DNA of 64,000 bases from Sepiola atlantica (Eukaryota; Mollusca; Cephalopoda; Sepiida; Sepiolidae), in NCBI GenBank assembly GCA_963556195.1, contig OY744521.1:126734459-126798458 (forward strand), written 5' to 3'. The notes below the pieces were generated by a model. That model worked only from the letters and a program-made list of their open reading frames with translations, was not told where the DNA came from and did no database searches. Below, piece by piece: positions 56,643 to 64,000 of this stretch (position 1 is its first letter; each line of letters starts with the position of its first letter). The position numbers and the translations under genes were made by a program.

Positions 56643-57240
56643 TGTTGGAAATTGTTTGTTTGACTTGCGCGAATTAACGCGGGGTGGACCGGCGGTTGAG
56701 TGCAGAATAGGGCCTGTTCTCACAGGCGGAAATCACAGACGTGACAAGGCCACCGTGTAACGAGACCCCGGATCATGGGTCATTGTGCACCTGCGAGAGG
56801 CTCTGTGACGTCACAGGCCTTGCGTGGGAAACAGAGGGATCCGTGACATCACTCGTTCTTCGTGAGAAGCTAGTTTCGTGAGTCTGGGTTTTGGAAGCAA
56901 ACCGATGAGACGTGATTGTTAAAATGTAATTTACAACAGATAATGGAAATATTTCCCTAAGAAAATACAAGCGAGAGATATCCTTCCCCCCTCTCTATGA
57001 ATGGTTAAGAAAATAATTGTTAACTAACTACGATAAAATAGTGATTGCTCTCTCTATCTCTCTCGACGTAGTGAATGACTCCCAGCTGATATAACAAACG
57101 CTTGTAATAAAAAGAATTGAAAGTAAAAAGATCGTTGTTTGGTGAGTTGGTCGGGATGCTTTTGTTGCAGACAACGGACGGCGTGGTTCACGGCAAGAAG
57201 GAAAGAAGAAAGAATCCATCCACTAGACGATACGACCCTC
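56643..57240 (+). promoter_or_regulatory. GC-rich, CRE-containing patch; possible LTR or promoter remnant
   Basis: Compositional contrast is sharp: GC-rich at 56670-56890 within AT-rich flanks. It holds a perfect 14-base palindrome CTGTGACGTCACAG (56803-56816) with a consensus CRE (TGACGTCA), and a half-like GTGACATCAC at 56845. TGTTGG at 56649 and an AATAAA at 57108 with a TTGCA near 57170 could mark the ends and polyadenylation signal of a solitary LTR, but no second LTR or primer-binding site was seen. A promoter or first exon is the alternative. Confidence 0.3.
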
Positions 57241-57319
57241 TACACGGTGAGGGAGAAAACTATAGGTATGCAAACAATATATGAACTATGCGATTTATGA
57301 TGTTTTAAAAATGACGAGT

Positions 57320-57440
57320 ATTAAATGTGAACTGCCACGGCCCTTTCAGGGACTAGTATAACAAACGAGTAAAGCCACGGCCCGTAGAGGGTGCGAGTGT
57401 ACGAAACGCATACTGCCGCGGTCTAGGAGGAGTGGGCCAT
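57320..57440 (+). repeat. Two to three short GC-rich subrepeats
   Basis: TGCCACGGCCCTTTCAGGG, AGCCACGGCCCGTAGAGGG and TGCCGCGGTCTAGGAGG follow each other at about 50-base intervals, each after a GTATAACAAACG/GTACGAAACGC-like spacer. Confidence 0.7.
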
Positions 57441-57464
57441 GCAACAGTGAGACATTTTGTTCTT

Positions 57465-57640
57465 TGTAGATGCGTCCTCGTGTCTCTGTGAGGGGCTCTT
57501 TCCGTCGGTCAGTCACGCTTCATAATAAACGCGCACCAGACATGTCGATGAGGGGCTCGGTCACTCACGCTTTAGTTTGAAATAGCAGTTTAGATACGTC
57601 CACGTATCTTTATAACAGGCTCTGTCTGTCCATATGTCGT
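57465..57640 (+). repeat. Satellite-like family unit
   Basis: TAGATGCGTCC, GTCAGTCACGCTTCATAATAAACGCG and CTCACGCTTTAGTTTGAAATAGCA match the units at 54840. Confidence 0.6.
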
Positions 57641-57649
57641 GTTTTTATC

Positions 57650-58364
57650 AAATGCAATTGTGCGCAGTTATTCTTGATAACGTAGGTTTAGGTTATCACG
57701 TGAAGCGAGACGAATTGAAATGTGTATATTTTGCTGTAATAAACTTCGTATGAATAACTGGGTTACCTTGGAAAATCAGCATTTATAATCATCGTATTTT
57801 ATCTAGAATCGAACAACGATCGCACTCATGTAAGTAGAAAATATGTAACAATCTCAGCCACACAAAATCTCATGTGATTCTTTAAGCTGAGTTTAAATCC
57901 TTTAAAATCTGTTGTTTAATTGTGCACTTGAAAAAGACATGAACCCAAACTTTCTCCATCTAAAGATAACAACTTGCGTTCGATTCATTACATACAACTA
58001 GTTGGTACCCGCTACTTGAGCGATGTTAGTACACTGCCTTTGATATGTCAATTTCTATCTGTACCTACCTTCTATAGCTTTGTAGTCAATTCGAAGAGAA
58101 ATATTAGTGAAATTTCGTGGAAAAATATGCTACTCAGGTTTTGCATGGTGAATGTATTTACGCGTTGCAAAAAACATTATAAATTATGTTTTTCAGTAAA
58201 ACTAATTCGCCGCTTTGAATACTCTTTATGTCTACTTTTTGTGGATCATCAAAAAAAATCTAACTTAGTTTTTAAATATTTATCTAATATTTTTATGTTA
58301 TCATGTAATGTTAATTTATTTAAATTCATAAAATACGTATCTAATTTAAAAATCCTTTAGACTT
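57650..58364. other. No gene recognised
   Basis: A 128-codon open frame (57974-58360, plus) is AT-rich and matches nothing I know; treated as chance. Confidence 0.4.
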
Positions 58365-58435
58365 ACGTGAGATTCGAACTCGGGTATTGACATCGTAAAA
58401 ACTACTGCCTTAGAAATGTGCATTTTTTGTCAACC
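58365..58435 (-). mobile_element. tRNA-derived SINE head
   Basis: The minus strand has a perfect B-box (GAGTTCGAATCTCACG, complement of 58367-58382) with CTAAGGCAGTAGTTTTTACG upstream as a degenerate A-box region. Confidence 0.5.
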
Positions 58436-58439
58436 AATC

Positions 58440-59165
58440 GCATGTTTCCATTTGCGTACGAAAACACTCAACCCCATAACACCATAACCTTTTAATAGTA
58501 TATAGATTGATGCAATAAGCATTGTCCATCGGCATTAACTAACTTAGAAAGTGTTGATATGCCGTCGACCAGACAAATCATTTTTAAGACGGACAATCTT
58601 GAAAAAACACTTAAAATGGGGATGCAATTCGAGAGACTTTTGGAAATCATCGGAAACAATTGAGAAAAGATGAAGATGTTTTCCCACTTTCGCTGCGTCT
58701 CGAATTATCACAAGATTTTCAAGAACAAAAAGAGAAGGAAAAGATCGTTGACTTTGGGCGGGAAACATTTGCAGCCTAAGACAAAAATATTTCCGGATTA
58801 ATGTAGATATTTTCTCAATAACTCGCGTCTATATCCGGAATTTCTTATAAACGCCCCGGGAACCTTTCTTTTCTTAAGTTTTCTTAAGTGGTTGTTAGAG
58901 AAATCTGATTCTTTCAAAATATATATGAAGCCCCCACTTCGCTCAACAATTTAATGAAAATGTAAATTGAAGGACTTTAAATAAATTGTTTCTTTTATTG
59001 ATTTTTAAAATTTCAAACTCTTGACTTGGGAAATTTTCTCATAAACAACATTTTGAATCCTGATTCCGAATATAGACAAAGAAAACGAATACGCATTATA
59101 TATTAAACAAGTATTTTTTTAAATTGTAAATTGCAATCAAATATTTTACATTAAAAAAACAAATA
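58440..59165. other. No gene recognised
   Basis: A 74-codon open frame on the minus strand (58544-58768) is not recognised. Confidence 0.4.
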
Positions 59166-59169
59166 CATA

Positions 59170-59635
59170 ATCGGTCGTGAAACTGCATATTTCCGCCTGA
59201 CAAAGTAAGGATGGATCAAATCCTTGTATGAGCCTTACTTATCCATAATGTATGAATTATTCCCAAAGTTATGCCATGGAAACGTTGATATCTTAAAAAC
59301 AATTTATCTGATACGGTTAAATTTTGCGTAGTGGTTACTATTATCTAAGGTCATCAGATCCATGCATCAAATTTGGAAAAGTTGGAAGTTGAAATTTCGT
59401 CAAAATTCCGGTCATATAAATGCAGGACTTCATTGGCTACGACGAACAGAACTGAAACTATCACCAAATGTGTGACTTTTCCCATTTCCGCGGCTTTGAC
59501 CTTGACCTTTGATATAGATATCCCAAAATTAAATCAGTTCTAATTTAGACCATGACCGATATTTTTACCAAGTTTGGTGACGATTGGTCAAGCGATGTGG
59601 ACGCTAGGTTGTACACAAATAAACAAGCAAAAATT
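59170..59635 (+). repeat. Dispersed repeat ending in AAATAAACAAGCAAA
   Basis: Balanced-composition block with GCATAACTTTGGGAATAATTC (complement near 59245-59275), TTGACCTTGACCTTTGA (59496-59512), ACCAAGTTTGGTGACGATTGGTCAAGCG and a terminal GGTTGTACACAAATAAACAAGC. The wording is that of a widespread invertebrate repeat family. No coding capacity. Confidence 0.5.
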
Positions 59636-59639
59636 ATCT

Positions 59640-60410
59640 CCAATTATTTTTATTCGAAAACTTCTATTTTTTATTTCAAGTTCAAAGTGAATACAATTTT
59701 GAAATAATTTCTATTGATGAAAAGTTCAATATTCATCTGGAGAATCGAAATATGTAAAGTATTATATTAGAAGCTTAACATATTGTTAAATGATGTCATT
59801 TACTTATTGTTTTATATTTTACATTTCTTATTTTACACATTGAATTGAACAGTGTCGTGTGAACTACTTTGTCATTGATTGAACATTTTGTGAAGCATTT
59901 TCAATATTTATATTTTTGTTTTTCACTTCTAAAAAAATAAAAACAAACGTTATTTTTGTTTACAGAAAAACACGTTCCAAGATGGCTGTTCCTTAAAGGA
60001 TACTAGATTTGCAGAAAATAGAGGTTCTGTAGAATATATAAAATAGTTTATTTCTATATTAATTTATACTTTTTATGCTATTTAGTATTGCCTTATAGGT
60101 TTATATTTTTGCAATTAATGCATTATTTTATATTAATATACTATTTTTTAAAATTCAAAACGAGTGAATTTGTTTATTTTTTAATTTGCTAATAAAGGCT
60201 AGGTATTATTCTTATAACAGGAGGAGAGTAGAAAGTGGGCATTGATACTTTCGGCGGCCTCGTAACTCTCGCTTCCCTTATTGTGTCCTTTAGTCCTCAC
60301 ATTCCATGCGCGATGTTTCTGACAAAGGGGGAAGAATTGCTGTTTCTGGGTTGGAATCTATCAATCTAACACTTATTGTCGGCTAGTTTTTGACCTTGAA
60401 GTAGTATTTT
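59640..60410. other. No gene recognised
   Basis: AT-rich, then a GC-balanced patch (60220-60370) not assigned. Confidence 0.5.
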
Positions 60411-60411
60411 T

Positions 60412-60468
60412 AAGCTCCTTACATCAAGTGGTTTCATGCCTTCTCTGGAGTGACTCCCATAAAAAAAT
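60412..60468 (+). mobile_element. LINE family B 3' tail
   Basis: AGCTCCTTACATCAAGTGG...GGAGTGACTCCCATAAAAAAA matches the ends at 44155, 53216 and 2497. Only about 57 bases remain, an extreme 5' truncation. Confidence 0.7.
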
Positions 60469-60469
60469 T

Positions 60470-62850
60470 ATTAATACCTATATACTTATTTACCATCAAT
60501 GCTTCATGCAAACTATGAACCCTTTGAAAATAAATATGTTCTATGATTATTGATAGAATTTTCAGTAGGTTTTTTTAGTGTACATAGTGTTAAGAATATT
60601 TTAAGATTTTCATAGCTGAAAAAAAATTAAGTGAAATACATCGTTGTACGGGAAGCAAAGATCCAGCTATGTTTCCAAATCCCCATAATCCCACGTCGCC
60701 TATACACTACTTACAGAAAAATCACCACCATTTATACCACAAGTGATCAACTGGCACAGGCATTGTCTTTCTTGGACATTGCAATAGATTTTTGTATTGT
60801 TATGAAGTATTTAGGGCTTAATCTGTTGCGATTTGTCACGCTTCTTCATGACTTGTTATTATGAAACTGCTCGGAAGGAGTCGGGTATTTTCGCTAGTAT
60901 TTCGTGATTTTTATTTAGACGATTTTACGATGCATATTTTCGTTTCATTTAAATTTAAGATGATCGTATATAATTCTAGAGAGTATTTCTCTTTCTCTTT
61001 TTATATATGTTCTTCTTCCGTAATTTTGAATCAATTCAATTCAACAAAATTATTTTTTTTTTCGAAACTTATGAAGTTAATGAAAATATTTTGAAACACA
61101 GCCACAATTTATTCTACTTTGATTTCACTCGTAAATTCATAAACAGTGATATATCTTTCAAGACATTCTTCTTGCATAATTAAAAGTAATAAGTCGCTTT
61201 ATTCCTATATTATTATATAAAGTTTTTTTATTCTTATATAAGAGTAGGGAGACTTGTTATTTTGCCATCTAATTTACATAACGTTTTTATGGTGTGTACA
61301 GACACAGGTATATAAATTAGATGTCGAAGCTAAAAAGGAGTCACTCTTTCTCCAAATTCTTACAGAGAAATTATTAGAGTGGTTAAATCAACATATTTTA
61401 CGCCAAACTTTCACCTTCTCATATGAGAGAGAAATTGGTAAATTATCCTTCTAAAAATTTCTTTCGTATTGATTGATTAGCCGAAATGCAGACCTCATAA
61501 TATTATAAAAATAAAAATTGTTTCTGATCCTATCTGATTTCTCATTTTAAGGTGTAATTACCTCTTTATATGAAATATTTTTATTAGAGGAATTATAAGA
61601 GAAATGTTGTTGTTTTTTTTCAGCTAATTCTTAACCTTTAATAGTGTTGATGATTTACTTTGGACAACTTTACATCGTCTATCTACATGCCAATTTTGGT
61701 TGAACTCTAATCAGTAGTTTCTGTGCATATAAAAGATATACATTTAATTATATTTCTTTGATAATGCTATCATGGTCTTTTGTTGGATAAACTGTTTCGT
61801 CATAATTTTAAAAGACACATTCCGCGTTGCAATTAAATAAATGTATTATCAAATCAAATTGGTAAATAAAATTAAATAAAATATATAAAAAGGTAATTTA
61901 AAATGTTGTTCCTTTTTTATTTTTATTTTATTGTTATTAAAAAAGAAATAAAACTTATTATTTCTACAATTTCAAAAAATTATATTAGGTCGAAAATAAT
62001 TTATTTAAAAAACATTTATCAATTTATTGTATTATCGTTTTCTGTAGTTAATTCGAATTTTAGGTGCGCTTTTTTAATAGTGAAATTATACATTTTTCTT
62101 CGCGTAAAAAAGACAGTAGTTTGTGTTGACGAAAGTATTTTCTGTTTTTGAAGCAAACGTTAATATTTTTACAAAATTTTGATCCTTAATGACTCTTCTT
62201 CCGTAAGACTAATTGCCATTGTCAGCTCAATATTATTTAAATAAACAAAAGGAATATGTGTCTTCTATATTTATTTGTTTAAAATTGTAGCAATTTAATT
62301 AATTTTAAATAATGAATATTATCTGTCAAAAAAGGTCTTCTTGTCGAAAAAATAATTGTTAACTGAATATTCTTTAAATCACTAAAACGAATGTCACTCT
62401 TTGAAATGTATTTATTTAAAATTGCACTGCTTCAATCGATGGGACGACATAATTTGATGTTGCAATAATTCATTTTAAAATGGGTAAAATCGGAATTGTT
62501 ACATTAGCGACATCAGATTAATCACTAATCATCATCGGACGATCTAAAAAATGTAAATGTATGTGAAAGGTGATAAGGTACTACGGACATGAAATGTCTT
62601 AGCGTATGATTATAAAGATAAGAGTTTGTCAGATGTTGGGAAGGTTATTTTTCATAACCCTAATTGAAATCCGACGTCTTTTGTTCAGATGTAATAGTTT
62701 TACAACAAACAAGAGAAAATCATTTAGGAAACAATGTTATCAATAACGGAAATCTGCAAAATCTAAAATTCTAACCGAAAATTTAGAAAAAAACATAATT
62801 TCTTCATTGGATTTTTTTTAACATACACATATGTCTAAAACGTCTCCGAC
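60470..62850. other. No gene recognised
   Basis: About 2.4 kb of very AT-rich sequence, free of long microsatellites. Short open frames of up to 82 codons show no known motif. Confidence 0.5.
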
Positions 62851-62854
62851 CTTA

Positions 62855-63349
62855 GGCCAGAAAAAATATTTCAAATACGTGATGGGGTTGGAATCCTTGT
62901 TACCCCTCCAAAGTAGGCCTTTTGTGCTTGCAAACACTTAACCCACCGATCCATCCACTGCCGGAAACACCTCTGGAAGTCTTCTTTTGGAATGGTGTTC
63001 ATCTCCGGCGTCGCGTTCTGCATTATCTCTTTTTTCGCACCCTCTCAACAACAGCTGCACTCTGAGCAGTTTGGGGCCTGCCAGAACACTGGTAACTCTC
63101 CGCTGATGTGCGGCCATTTTTGAATCGGTTGAACCACTACTTAATTTGTGTTACACATCGCATATTCTCCAAACACCAGCTGAATCTAACGCAACGGCGG
63201 AGATGAACACCATTCCAAAAGAAGACTTCCAGAATTGTTTCCGGCAGTGCATGGCTCGGTGGGCTAAGTGTGTGCAAGCACAAGGGGCCTACTGTGAAGA
63301 AGATTAGTCTCCCAACCCCGACACGTATTTGAATTTCTTTTTCTGGCCT
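62855..63349 (-). pseudogene. Mariner transposase remnant, internally deleted and part-duplicated as an inverted repeat
   Basis: The minus strand, with frame changes, reads RFKNGRTSAES-QCSGRPQTAQSAA--ERVRKK, the N-terminal HTH end of a mariner-type transposase. It goes directly into NTIPKEDFQRCFRQWMDRWVKCLQAQKAYF, the extreme C-terminus, so the whole DDD catalytic core is deleted. A second C-terminus (NTIPKEDFQNCFRQCMARWAKCVQAQGAYCEED) lies on the plus strand at 63205-63300. Together 62855-63013 and 63190-63349 form inverted arms of about 160 bases. Inactive. Confidence 0.8.
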
Positions 63350-63572
63350 TTTTTCTCGTATATCTTGTTTCAAAACTTTCTCAAATTTTTTTCTCGAAAA
63401 TTCCGCATCAATAGACAACAGGAGATAAGTTGCGAAAAGATGAAGAATATAAAATTAAGGAATTTTGTCTTTAGACTAAAGTCTTTTTTTTTTTCAATAA
63501 AAAAGCGTGGGAAAAAAATAAGAAGATCGGCCCTTATCTCTTACTTACCCGGTATAAATACAACTAATGCAC

Positions 63573-63574
<2 letters not shown>

Positions 63575-63622
<48 letters not shown>
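63575..63622. repeat. (TA)n microsatellite
   Basis: Pure TA tract. Confidence 0.98.
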
Positions 63623-63624
<2 letters not shown>

Positions 63625-63627
<3 letters not shown>

Positions 63628-64000
63628 GTTTAAGTTGAGGCGGCGGTGTTAGTTATCGCACAATTCGCATCCTATTATCCCAATTTTGTGTTCGCTTCGC
63701 TGACCATCTGACATGGCTGGACCTAAAAGGTCAGGTCAGTTTCATTCTAATTCCCCGGCTGCTCCGAATATCATTTTTTTGTTTTCTCTTCAACTCAAAC
63801 GGATGAAACGCTAACCGCAGAGCAATTTAGGGTTGGTGTTCTTGAAAAATGACGTCCATTCTTCAGCAGTGCATATCTTGAATAATGCAACCATAGTTAT
63901 ACATATAACATGATGCCACGCTGTAGACGCACTTCACACGGGTCAACGAGTTGTGGTTTTTTTAAACGCGGCACGAAACTGACAACCTACGTAGCTTATT
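63625..64000. other. No gene recognised
   Basis: Balanced composition; no frame or RNA recognised before the window ends. Confidence 0.5.

Noticed and set aside
57974..58360. 128-codon open frame
   Set aside because: AT-rich, no recognisable domain; length is within chance for this composition.

Overview
The window looks like animal intergenic or intronic DNA from a repeat-dense genome. A cephalopod mollusc (octopus-like) is the best guess. The guess rests on dozens of long (TA)n tracts, many of them abutting repeat copies, on CR1/jockey-like non-LTR reverse transcriptase fragments, on R2-like elements with a restriction-like endonuclease, on Penelope-like fragments with a GIY-YIG domain, and on tRNA-derived SINEs. 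No database was searched, so the taxon is an inference. I found no host protein-coding gene; every protein I can recognise belongs to a mobile element and every one is broken.

Layout. 1-9.1 kb: microsatellites, a dispersed repeat, a CR1-like LINE tail, a U2 snRNA-like segment and SINE heads. 9.1-10.8 kb: the longest LINE reverse transcriptase remnant (minus strand). 11-15 kb: tandem and dispersed repeats, a dead Tc1/mariner transposase (minus strand), and a (TA)n-flanked insertion with a hammerhead-like RNA core. 17.1-17.8 kb: one arm of a roughly 700 bp near-identical inverted repeat whose mate is at 48.3-49.0 kb. 19.8-30.7 kb: a LINE-dominated block with two R2-like elements and an extra tail fragment of the same family, two more copies of the 9 kb LINE, and a hAT-like MITE with an 8 bp target duplication inside one of them. 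31.4-34.3 kb: a tandem SINE pair and a 2.2 kb non-coding element with about 300 bp terminal inverted repeats. 35-42 kb: Penelope GIY-YIG remnant, tRNA-Lys-like SINEs, a LINE C-terminus with zinc-finger motifs, and foldback elements beside (TA)n. 42-44 kb: mostly unrecognised, less repetitive sequence. 44-51.8 kb: LINE ends, foldback elements, a second Penelope fragment. 53-63.5 kb: further LINE tails, SINE heads, a satellite-like family, a CRE-containing GC-rich patch and a rearranged mariner remnant.

These parts do not form a pathway. The biology visible is the interplay of elements: autonomous LINE, Penelope and DNA-transposon remnants, non-autonomous foldbacks, MITEs and SINEs that may have used their machinery, and (AT)n tracts that repeatedly mark element edges. 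The most unusual signals are three hammerhead-ribozyme-like cores lying in (TA)n-associated repeats, in a window that also holds two Penelope-like fragments; Penelope-like elements are known carriers of minimal hammerhead motifs.
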